A stretch of DNA of 64,000 bases. Source: Torymus aiolomorphi. Its lineage: Eukaryota; Arthropoda; Insecta; Hymenoptera; Torymidae. The DNA lies in NCBI GenBank assembly GCA_036365515.1, contig CM070873.1, positions 77,786,029-77,850,028 on the forward strand, read 5' to 3'. Within the stretch, counting starts at the first letter, position 1. Each line of letters starts with the position of its first letter. A program made the translations under genes and the position numbers. This document shows, one piece after another, positions 11,701 through 30,090 of this stretch. The notes under the pieces were generated by a model. The model made no database searches, had not been told where the DNA came from, and was given only the letters and a program-made list of their open reading frames with translations.

Positions 11701-12879
11701 CCGCGTGTTATACGTGCACGCGCGGAGAGAAAGAAGCGCGTTTCCTGGCCAGGAGGTACGGCAGCGGAGGAGAGAGGAGGGAGAGAGAGACGGAAATATA
11801 TAGGTATAGGTAGCCGCGCGCGTCCGAGGGCCCCACCCTAGAAGCCCCGATGCCGTGTCCCGAGACGCGGACGGACGCGTGCGCATCTACACCACTCTCT
11901 TCGCCGATGTATATACCCGGTTCCACGCGAGCCTAACTCGAGAGCCTGCGTCAAGTTGTAACAACCTAGCAATAGCATTGTTTTTTAGAAAAACTTTGCT
12001 AATTAAATTCCAATGAATGTTTTTTTATTTACAATACTTATGAAGGTTTCGAGGAAAGTTTATCTTACTGTTTATTTATATTTTCGCTTTCATTCGTGAA
12101 TAAATTATAGTCTATTGTTTGCTCTTCTTATTAAGAGCTTCATTTTCATGGGAGTACTTTAAAAGTTATAAAAATATAACACTTTTATAATTCAGAGTTC
12201 TTTTTCGCTTTTAGGTTGAATTTTTCATCCTTTAATGGTATAGTATCATGATTTTAAAGCGAATGAATTCACTTTCCTATTGTAGTTGAATATTCATCTG
12301 AAATTCTAAAGTGGCTCAGTTTTAAAAAAGATATAATATTAAAGTATTAATTAGAAGAGGGTGAGATAAAGTGAGGTAATAATATCACTAGTATGAATAA
12401 TTTATTACTAAACCATTATTAATGGAGGCTATTTATATGAATTATACTGATCGTGTAGGTCGATGAGAAAATTTGGTAGGGTGTAATGAATATTAAAAAC
12501 GACCAAGTTATTTTTCAATAAAAAGTGGTTGCATTGTCCCAACATATTTCATTTATTGATATAACGAATGTATTCCAATAGAGATGAATTACACTCATAG
12601 TCATTCGTAAACTCAACCATATGAAAAGATACACAATTGATAATGGTAAATCTCATCGCCAAGTAAGACATAGTTGCCCGATATGTCTCGAAAGCCACTG
12701 GAATTACAAAGTCATTCACCGAAAGCATTCGACGAGGAAACATTGCAAAGCCCTACTGTTGTTCACTCTCCCAAGCCAGCGTCTCTAATTAACAATGAAG
12801 AAAACTCCCTCGAATCGCTCCTGCGCGCATTTCCCGCATCTTTCGCGCTTACTCACACACACATGTAGGCGCAGATATA
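8703..12879. other. Non-coding stretch with alternating AT-rich and CpG-rich blocks
   Basis: CpG-rich blocks lie at 9440-9990, 10520-11050 and 11480-11960, the last with GA and CT runs. Between them the DNA is AT-rich. Open frames of 60-120 codons cover both strands of each CpG-rich block and look like chance frames. No gene, RNA or mobile element is recognised. Confidence 0.5.
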
Positions 12880-13164
12880 TATCCCAGCAACAGCACGTCC
12901 TCTCCTCTCCCGCGCTCACTACTATCCTATTTCTCACACTGTTGTCTTTCGCGCCGCTCGGCGCGTTCCGTCCATCTCTCTCTGCTCGCCTCCCCTCATC
13001 CCTTTCTCTCTCTCTCTCCTCTCCCAAGTCCCAACCACCATACGTGCACACATATACACGCACGCACACCCTGGTGCGTCGTGCATCCCCACCACGTCAG
13101 AAGCGCTCGTCTCCCTTCGAAAACGCTGCTGCCACGGCAGTGTGTGCGCGCGAAAAGAGGGGAG

Positions 13165-13202
<38 letters not shown>

Positions 13203-14060
13203 GAGAGAAAGAGAGGGAGAGATAGAGACAGCGCTGGTCCCGGCCGCCCCGGCGGCGTCTCCCGGCGGCCGGGCCGCGCTCTCCCTCATTCTTTCCTCGA
13301 CCGTCGCGGTGAGAGTGGCTCTGCAGCACAGCGGCACAGCAGCGCGCTAGCCAGAGAGAAAAAGAGAGTCGTGGTGTGCAGCAGCAGAGCAGTTCCGCTT
13401 TCCCCCGCCCCCGTGACCGAGGAAGGGAGACACGTCCTAGCACTGCCACAGCACACTCTTCCAGCAGTTGTACACCTTGCTACGTTGTTCGGAGTGTTTT
13501 TTCCGCACAGTGTGTGCCGAGTGCCGGGTGAGTGAGATCGTACACGCAGGCGCGCGCGAGAAACGACAGTTTTTTTTCTTAAAAAAAGAAATATAGTGCC
13601 TACACAGCCCGTATCGTGCAGCCACTGCCACGGATCTGAGTGAACTTGTGCATTGCTAGGTCGTCGCTGCGAGTGCTTTAACCGAAAATTCGGTTGTGTG
13701 CAAGTCGCCAATTCCGGATAAAACAAGTGAGTGAGGAGCACCGGGACTCGCGCTAGCTGAACGGCGCCGAAGGAGAGAAGCGCGCGCAGGAGACGAGCAC
13801 ATCGGAGAGGTAGGAAGAACATCGTCGTCAAATCATTATTATCCTCAACATCGCTGTCGGGGCTTATCCGGGGAGCAGACGCGCGCGGGGCCTTTTCGGA
13901 TGAGTTCGTGAACAGCGCGCAACCCTTGTGAGTTGTGCGCCATGTTTTACGCCAGCGCGAGCGGGAGTGCATCGAAAAGTGCCGCCGCCGCCACCGTAGC
14001 CGACGGGCTTCCTTTGTTTCGTGCGCGCGCGCGCTCGAAAAACCGTTACAACACGACTAC
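12880..14060 (+). promoter_or_regulatory. CpG-rich promoter-like island, possible non-coding first exon
   Basis: This is one of the strongest CpG-rich blocks upstream of the gene. It contains CT and GA runs, GCGC clusters and several donor-like sites facing right: CCGG|GTGAGT at 13527/13528 and ACAA|GTGAGT at 13725/13726. No TATA box is present. It would suit a promoter and leader exon for the + strand gene, but nothing links it to the acceptor at 33072 from sequence alone. Long overlapping frames here (up to 246 codons on the + strand) are simple-sequence products. Confidence 0.3.
13168..13199. repeat. (GA)n microsatellite, about 32 bp
   Basis: A perfect GA run within the CpG-rich island; GA arrays near promoters are bound by GAGA factor in flies, which makes a regulatory role possible but unproven. 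Confidence 0.9.
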
Positions 14061-14870
14061 AGTTTCAAAAAGTGCACGATAAGTCTGCGATAGCTTACAC
14101 TTTCTAAAGTATATTGTGACGCGGGAGGAGGGTAGCAAGGCGCAGAAGGCCGGCAAGAATGCCGTCTCGAGCCTTTTGCGATGAGCTCCTCTCTTCTCTT
14201 TTTGCCAAGCGCTCTGCTATATATTCGATCTCCGCCAGCTCCCTTTTTTCCCGAATCGGCCGCGCGCTCGCCGATCGAACTCGCGTTCTTCCTCCCCCTC
14301 ACTCGCGCCACGAGCGAGAGCCAGCCTGCATGCAGCCCTTTTTCGAACGCGCTCCAACGGTAGATTATACGTTGCCGATACGTCAAGAAGCAAACTGCCT
14401 ATATGTCGCTACGATGATGAAATTTCTAGGATTCTTGGGAAATTTTTGAATAGCGAGGATGACTAGCACGCGTATTTTCCATCTGCTGCGCATATTTAAA
14501 GCGGAATTTTCGATAAGACTCGTAAGCGTCTCGACCCGCTTTGATAACTATATAGTTTATCTGAAAAGCAACGATACGAATATGGTTGATTTAAACATTA
14601 ACATTGATGTCTCCCCAGTAAACATTTGCATTACTTTAAATATTGCTGGATTCGTGAATAAAGTTAAACGTATACTTAACTAAATGATTTATGCATAAAA
14701 ACGTCTTTAACGTACTTGCTCAAGACTGAACATAACCTATCCGCTCGGGGCGTTCTTTTCAAGGCATTAAAATCCACTGGCATAACTCTGAACACACGTT
14801 GGTCGTTAATATCATTTAAATTACAACTCTCGTCCGGCCAAGTCAAAAACTGAAAACATTCATTGCGCGC
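14061..14870. other. Non-coding stretch
   Basis: CpG-rich to about 14360, then AT-rich. Short open frames at 14159-14449 and 14459-14683 show no recognisable features. Confidence 0.5.
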
Positions 14871-14878
14871 GAGTCACG

Positions 14879-14927
14879 TTGGAAAAAAACTCCAACCGCC
14901 GATTGGAAAAAAAACTCCAACCGCCGG
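14879..14927. repeat. Tandem duplication of a 24-25 bp unit with CCAAT and CCGGTTGG motifs
   Basis: Two consecutive copies begin TTGGAAAAAAACTCCAACCG and differ by one A. The join holds GATTGG (inverted CCAAT box) and the second copy ends in CCAACCGCCGGTTGG, a near palindrome. It sits at the left edge of a CpG-rich block and may be regulatory. Confidence 0.6.
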
Positions 14928-15036
14928 TTGGCCGCTAATTTCGGTGCAACCTCACCTACCTGCCTCTACCTACCTCCAACCAAAAAGTCAGTTTTTAAAA
15001 AGTCTACCTACACGCGAGGCGTTGTAGCACACTCAA

Positions 15037-15039
<3 letters not shown>

Positions 15040-15084
<45 letters not shown>
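15040..15084. repeat. (CT)n microsatellite, 45 bp, with interrupted extension to about 15110
   Basis: Perfect TC run, followed by CT blocks broken by CG dinucleotides. Confidence 0.95.
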
Positions 15085-15086
<2 letters not shown>

Positions 15087-15109
15087 GCTCTCTCTCTCGC
15101 TCTCTCTCA

Positions 15110-15430
15110 CTCGCCGGGCCTTTCGTTGCTGCTGTTGCCATAGCGACACACAAAAGGTGGCCGTGTGTGTGCCGGCAGCGGTGGTGGCGGCGGCGGAGCA
15201 CCACAAACGTACCCACATACACCGCGCGCACGCCTACGTATACGGTACGGGCAACGCACGCCGACAATTTTCGTCCTGCTGCGGCTCTCGCGTGTGCACG
15301 CGCCCGAGACAGCGGTGGCGGCGGCGCGTAGCCCTCTCGCCATTTTGAAAATGGGCGCACGCAATCGATAGCTGCTCTCGGGCGTGCGTGCGCTCGCGCC
15401 GGCAACGCCGCCACGGGAGAACGATTTTTA
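15110..15430. promoter_or_regulatory. CpG-rich block with an X-box-like motif
   Basis: A GC- and CpG-rich block directly after the CT tract. At 15134-15147 it contains GTTGCCATAGCGAC, which fits the RFX X-box consensus and matches the ideal palindrome at 12 of 14 positions. Overlapping frames on both strands have no recognisable protein. It could be a promoter or enhancer; direction is unknown. Confidence 0.3.
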
Positions 15431-16489
15431 CGTGGAGATGCACCAGTCGCGCGGGCGCAGATACGGAGAGGACTGAGAGTGAGAAAGAGGGTGTGAGAGA
15501 TACAGAGCGAGAGAAAGAAAACTAAATTTCCACTGGAACGTATAGAGCTGTCGAACGCGCGTATGTTTTTTCCCCGAGGTGTTTATTGGCATGCAGCGGG
15601 AAATCGCGTTAGGGTGAGGTCTTGTAGGTGGTTTTATGGCCATGAGGTTTGGGCACTGTCGCTACAACGGGTGATTGCTTCTGATGGCTTGATTGATGCG
15701 GATGGAATGTAATTTGGCGGTTGCACTGCACTAATGGGATGTAATGAGCGAGGCTGAAGTGCCAGTGTGATGATTTTTTTCAAAAATTTTTCAAGTTTAA
15801 AACGAGTAATTGCTTATCAGTATACTTATTTACACGCTTCTTTTCTGCAGAAACGTGAGTAATCATATTTAGAACGAACATAATTTTTTGATTGAAGGTA
15901 ATTACTCATATTTATATGTTTGTAATAAGATGATAAATTATTCCCCACTCAACGAAAAAAGCACGATAAGAGGATAAAACGGATGTTGGAAATAAATGTC
16001 TCAGATTTATTATCCCTGAATGAAGCTAGGGTTCATTTTTGTTGACAAACACGAATGCGAATTTCTTGTTACAGAACAACTTGACAACGCTGGAAAGGTA
16101 TTTAAAATATCTTAAATAGCTGATATTTTGAAGGAAATACGAAGAAAAAATCATTAAAAATCTTTTAAAAGGCAAGCCAAGTAAAAAGAATAAAATCATA
16201 TAGTTAGTTTTCTCTCTGTCTCTCTGTAAAACGAAGTAAGAGTCCGTAAGAGCGTCAAAGTTATTTTTATTGAATAAAATTAATATTTATGGAATAAAAA
16301 CATATTTACACTGCACGTACGTCGGTACAACTAATTTTATTCACAAATATTTTCCCAGCCGCCTTATCTCTCGACAAGCTCTCTCACTATAGCATACGAG
16401 CGAGCTGCCGCAATCTAATCCTCGCCTCTCGTACACGCACTCGAAATAAAGCGATAAAACACTCGAGACGAGGACGGAGCGTGTACGAA

Positions 16490-16491
<2 letters not shown>

Positions 16492-16572
<81 letters not shown>
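16492..16572. repeat. (CT)n microsatellite, 81 bp
   Basis: Perfect CT run flanked by CpG-rich sequence. All frames through it are artefacts. Confidence 0.97.
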
Positions 16573-16576
<4 letters not shown>

Positions 16577-17466
16577 TTCCCTCCCTTTTTTGTTTGTCAA
16601 ACGATCGCAGCGCGCATACGTATAATACATTCTGCGTGTATCCGCGCGTACGTTTCTAGAAGAGCACGGGACACGTGTTTGGCAAGACCGGTGCGCTCGC
16701 ACTCTGCGTGAGTCTCTCGCAGTATCGGACATGCTGGCGGGCACACGTGTCTATTCGTCAGATTTCCAAAGCCCGGCGCTGTAAGTATACGATCGACGGG
16801 AAAGCGGCGAGTAGGGGCATTGCTCGCCATCTTGATCGCAGCCGCGCGGCCCGAGATGGGCGAGTCGTCGGCGAGTGTCGAATTGAGCGCGAGAGACGCT
16901 GCTTGACGCGCGCGTGTGCGTGAGTCGAGAAATGAGAACCGCGGTCTGCGTGCGCGAAAGGAAGAGGCCTCGCGGACGAGAAGAGCTGTATAACGATTTC
17001 GTCCTTGATTAAACTTTTTGTCGGGGCCCCCCGTTCCTCGCCTTGGATTACCGTGCATGTTCGCCGAGAGCCGAATGCGCTTATAATTTTCTTTAAATAT
17101 TAATCTTTTACTACTAACAACCGTCCATTCACTTATCTACTTATAAATGTTCAAACGCGACGAAAAACTATTCTCACGACCTTTCGTCGGTTTTTCAACG
17201 GTCGGCTCAGCCACGTGTTTTTTCTCCGTAATCCCGCAGCTTGGAAATGAGGCTCGTCTATTCGTCCCCGCTTCGTCAGCATTCCACGTGATCGCCGGAT
17301 CTCCCATCGCGTCTCTAATACCTGCGCGCACCACGCGCTAGCGTCAAAGACAGACGAACTTTTGCATGCTGGGGGAGAGAGTCGGGAGAGAAGAGCGTCC
17401 GCCGTGCATTTAAAACGGTGCCGCGAGGTTTCCACGCAAACTACATTGTCCCTCGCAGGCTCCCCC

Positions 17467-17607
<141 letters not shown>

Positions 17608-19410
17608 CTAGTCTATACTGGCAGGAAGAGAAAGAACGGAAAGCGCAGTCCTTTGGGAGAAGCGGCAACGTGTATGAGTTAGGCGTCTTCGACTCATACC
17701 TGTGCCTCCTTTATTCATACCTAGCCATATAATTTTTGGTTTTAGAGAATAGTATATTTTCGTTTATTCTCATCTTCGTCATTTAAATAAAAATAGTTTA
17801 AAAATAGTTTTTAAATGTCGTAAAAGTTTAGTATTTTAGGTGATAAAGTACGCCGAACTGTCGGGAGAACTTGACGTATTTTAGATTTTAAACAGTTGTC
17901 ACCTTGGAAAGTTTAAAAATAAAAGAAAACTGTATTTTCATTTATTAAGACTGACAATAACTCAGTCAAATAAAGAAACAAAACTGTTTCGTTTCTTTTG
18001 AGTAAAGTAACCTTAATTCTTATAAAAACAACTCATTCGTTTTAATCGCTTGAATTACTGAGAAAAGTATGAGAAATATCTCGACTTTACATGAAATCAT
18101 GCTTAAAGATTGTGAGAATATTCTGTAGTATGTTTTCAGACAAAAATGTTTCTCTAAAGATAACGGATTTCTATGCATCGATTGTTTCTTTCATTTTATG
18201 ATGTTTACAAATTAATTACATTAATGTAATCTAATCTTGAAACTAGTATCGAATTTAATGAAAAAAAAAAAATAATAAATATTAGTGAAATATAGTAGTC
18301 TTTAAAGTGAAATATTTTCTCTAAATTAATTTACTTTAAGTTACTTAAATGCATGAGACATGAAAAAATTTATAATTTAATGTTTCAACCAGCAAAAACT
18401 CGTGTTAAACATTACTTGAAAAATTAATTAAATATATGTAAATGAGTTTATCTTGAAAGCATAGTACTCTGGGAAGTAGTAATTGTATCCCGCGTTTAGT
18501 GCCAATTTCCAGTGTAAGTAATGTTGTGACAGTCAAAGCTTTAATTGCTCGCAAGCAAAAACGTAAAATTAACTTTCCGTAAATTGAAAAACGCGAATCG
18601 CGACTTTTGTGCTCACTTATGTGCTCCCCGCGTGGGAGGAGGAAAAAATACGTGTTGAAAAGAGGGAGGGGGGAGGCAACGTACAAGGTACAAAAAAGAC
18701 CTGCTCTTCGCCGAGATCTGCGAAATCTTGCGCAATGTTCCGCTTTGCGGAATCTCTTTAATTAATGTTCGATCCTTCACGAGTTCAGTTTTCGATACGT
18801 TGCTTCGTTATGCTAATGTATCACTCGAGGGAATTTATTAACCACTATTCTCATCTTTCTCATGATTAACACGACCATTGCATTTGTTAATTTCTTAAAG
18901 TTTTTTCTGGAATAATAAAAATTTTTCATTCCACCTTTTTTATAGTGCAATACTCTAGTTAGAATAAGTTATCAGATAAACTGTTGCTCTCAATAAGGTT
19001 CTAATTGAAATTTAGACTTGTAGTATATCGTTTATATTTATGTGTAAGATTAAACTCTCGGGAGTTGTGTATCTTGATTTGTTAGAATTTGCAATTTCTA
19101 GTTACTTGGCTCTGTGCAACAATAATTATTACCGCTATCTGTTTCATGTTCAAAACGAAATAATCGTCGGATTAATTGATACAGAACGTGCTTAGTAAAC
19201 ATTAGTTGAAAAATCGTTTAAATGCTCGAAGAAACGATATTTTTAATTTTACAGAATATTAGTTTTCCATCTTTGCCTTAATACCGGTTTGAGGCTATCT
19301 TTAATGTTTTCAAAACCGTGATTCAAGCGAGACGTTTTACTGTTGATCATTAACCTGGTTATGATTATACGTTTAGAAATATATTTAAATGTGTTATTAT
19401 CATAGAATTA

Positions 19411-19624
19411 GTGGGTCTGAAGTTTGCATCGTTGGAGTGCAACGAAATAATTTTTACAATTGATTAAAGTTATTAATCAATGGAAATTTTATCTAAATCT
19501 TTGTTATAAAGTTATTTGATACTATAAAATAATAAATCTACACGCAAAGTTGATATATAACTTGAAGTAAAATCAAACATTTTTTTATCTCGTTGCACTA
19601 CAACGTTGCAAACTTCAGATCCAT
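19411..19624. mobile_element. hAT-like MITE, copy 1 (214 bp)
   Basis: Ends are GTGGGTCTGAAGTTTGCATC on the left and the inverse (GCAAACTTCAGATCCAT) on the right, with GTTGGAGTGCAACGA just inside. An exact 8-bp duplication, TAGAATTA, flanks it (19403-19410 and 19625-19632). Eight-base duplications are typical of the hAT superfamily. The AT-rich interior encodes nothing. Confidence 0.8.
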
Positions 19625-19632
19625 TAGAATTA

Positions 19633-20475
19633 TCAGTGCGTAACTAAAATTTATCTTGGTTTATAACATTAATTTTTCAAACTTGAGAATATTTATTTTA
19701 TCCGACATTTTTCAATATTAAAAAAAAAATAGTAACTCCACGTATTATGCAAAAAGACTCAAGATTTTTGTTTTTGTTTTGACGTGTATATCGCCGATTA
19801 ACTGCCATTTCTTGTTTTTATTCTCACAATTACCGACTCTAAAAAAGATTGTCATGGCGAGGCAGATAAAAGCGCCGAGAGTGACGAAACCTGCTGATTA
19901 CGAAAACTGAAGAAATCAGGCTTTTTTAAATTGTACGCGCGCGAATAAATTAAATCTTTCTATTATTAACCTTGCGATAAATCGTTATCTGTTTGAAAGA
20001 GTTTTCGAGAGCCATTTATGAATCATGCCGTGGCATTTCCTGCTATTATTTACTACGAGAAACATACGCCTAGGCTTTCGTCATCAAGCACTGGTATAAA
20101 ATAAACGAAACGTTGAATATCGCAGTCGTTTCGTCATTCTAAGGGGCGATATCTCAGCACTCGCATTTTGTATGTTGTAACGGATGTCGCGTCGCGTCGT
20201 CAAAACAAGAGAAAAAAGAATCTCGTTCGTCGTTTCCCCAAGACGTACTAATGGCGAGGCAAATTGGTCCGGGTCAGAAAATGCTCTCGATCATTAGCCG
20301 TTCCGAGGTAATGTGCGCCGCTATTAGAATTGAGAAAAATCGAGGGAAAATAACTCGAAATTGACATTGTCACGAGTAGTTTGTACATGCGGGCCACGAG
20401 TTTTCGACAAAAGGGTCGAAAAAAAATGTTCTTTCCAGACATGTCTTTTGAGACAGCAAACGAGATATAATGCAC
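19633..20475. other. Non-coding stretch
   Basis: AT-rich with no gene or repeat that I can identify. Confidence 0.5.
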
Positions 20476-20483
20476 CCTATAAT

Positions 20484-20707
20484 ATGGGTCTGAAGTTTGC
20501 ATCGTTGGAGTGCAACGAAATAATTTTTTACAATTAATTAAAGTTATTAACAATGGAAGTTTTATCTAAATCTTTGTTATAAAGTGATTTTATTCAATAA
20601 AACATTAAATCTACATACAAAATTAATATTAATTCGTATAACCATGAAGCAAAATAAATTTCTTTTTTCATTTCGTTGCACTCCAACGTTGCAAACTTCA
20701 GACCCGT
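20484..20707. mobile_element. hAT-like MITE, copy 2 (224 bp)
   Basis: Same ends as copy 1 (ATGGGTCTGAAGTTTGCATC and its inverse). The flanks CCTATAAT and CTTATAAC match at six of eight positions, as expected for an older insertion whose target duplication has drifted. Confidence 0.75.
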
Positions 20708-29411
<8,704 letters not shown>

Positions 29412-29419
29412 AATTTTGA

Positions 29420-29644
29420 ATGGGTCTGAAGTTTGCAACGTTGGAGTGCAACGAAATAAAAAAAAATAATTCATTTTACTAAACATTTATGCAAATAATA
29501 TTAATTTTGCGTGTAGATTTTGTGTTTTATAGTATAAAATAACTTTAAAACAAAGTTTTAGATAAAATTTCCATTGTTTACTAATTTTAATCAATCATAA
29601 AAAATTATTTCGTTGCATTCCAACGATGCAAACTTCAGACCCAT
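29420..29644. mobile_element. hAT-like MITE, copy 3 (225 bp)
   Basis: Ends ATGGGTCTGAAGTTTGCAAC and the inverse. Flanked by AATTTTGA on both sides (29412-29419 and 29645-29652), an exact 8-bp duplication. Its right-hand duplication is also the left flank of copy 4. Confidence 0.85.
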
Positions 29645-29652
29645 AATTTTGA

Positions 29653-30082
29653 TGGGTCTGACGTTTGCAACGTTGGAGTGCAACGAAATAAAAAAAATCA
29701 TTCATTTTATTTCACATTTATGCTAATAATATTAATTTTGCGTGTAGATTTTGTGTTTTATAGTATACAATAACTTTAAGGTGATGTGATATCCACACTA
29801 TTACTCAATTCTGGGTTCCCGTTTTTCTCCTTCAATTTTAAACTTTTTGGTAAAAACTCTTTGACACGTTTTAAGTTTAATAAAGAACTATAACGTATCA
29901 AAGAGCTTTTTCCTTAAAATTAAAAATTGAATGAGAAAAATGGGAACCCAATTTTGAGTAATAGCGTGGGTATCGCATCACCTTAAAACAAAGGTTTAGA
30001 TCAAATTTCCATTGTTTAATAACTTTAATCAATCGTAAAAAATTATTTCGTTGCATTCCAATGATGCAAACTTCAGACCCAT
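29653..30082. mobile_element. hAT-like MITE, copy 4, interrupted by another element
   Basis: Begins TGGGTCTGACGTTTGCAACG and ends with GCAAACTTCAGACCCAT. The sequence after it (TAATTTTGC) repeats the same target again, so copies 3 and 4 sit in tandem with AATTTTG before, between and after them. The outer parts align closely to copy 3. The middle is split by the insertion at 29780-29982. Confidence 0.8.
29780..29982. mobile_element. TTAA-type MITE nested in the hAT-like copy 4 (203 bp)
   Basis: Starts GGTGATGTGATATCCACACT and ends with the inverse, with about 50 bp of pairing per arm (ATTACTCAA, GGGTTCCC and TTTTTCTC are shared). TTAA flanks it on both sides (29776-29779 and 29983-29986). The matching site in copy 3 is the uninterrupted ACTTTAAAACA, so the duplication is exactly TTAA. 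That target is typical of piggyBac-like elements; no transposase is present. An 88-codon minus-strand frame here is a by-product. Confidence 0.8.
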
Positions 30083-30090
30083 TAATTTTG

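Noticed and set aside
12795..13535. 246-codon + strand frame
   Set aside because: Ser, Arg and Glu runs come from CT and GA repeats and CpG-rich DNA; comparable frames occur on the opposite strand and no protein family is recognisable.
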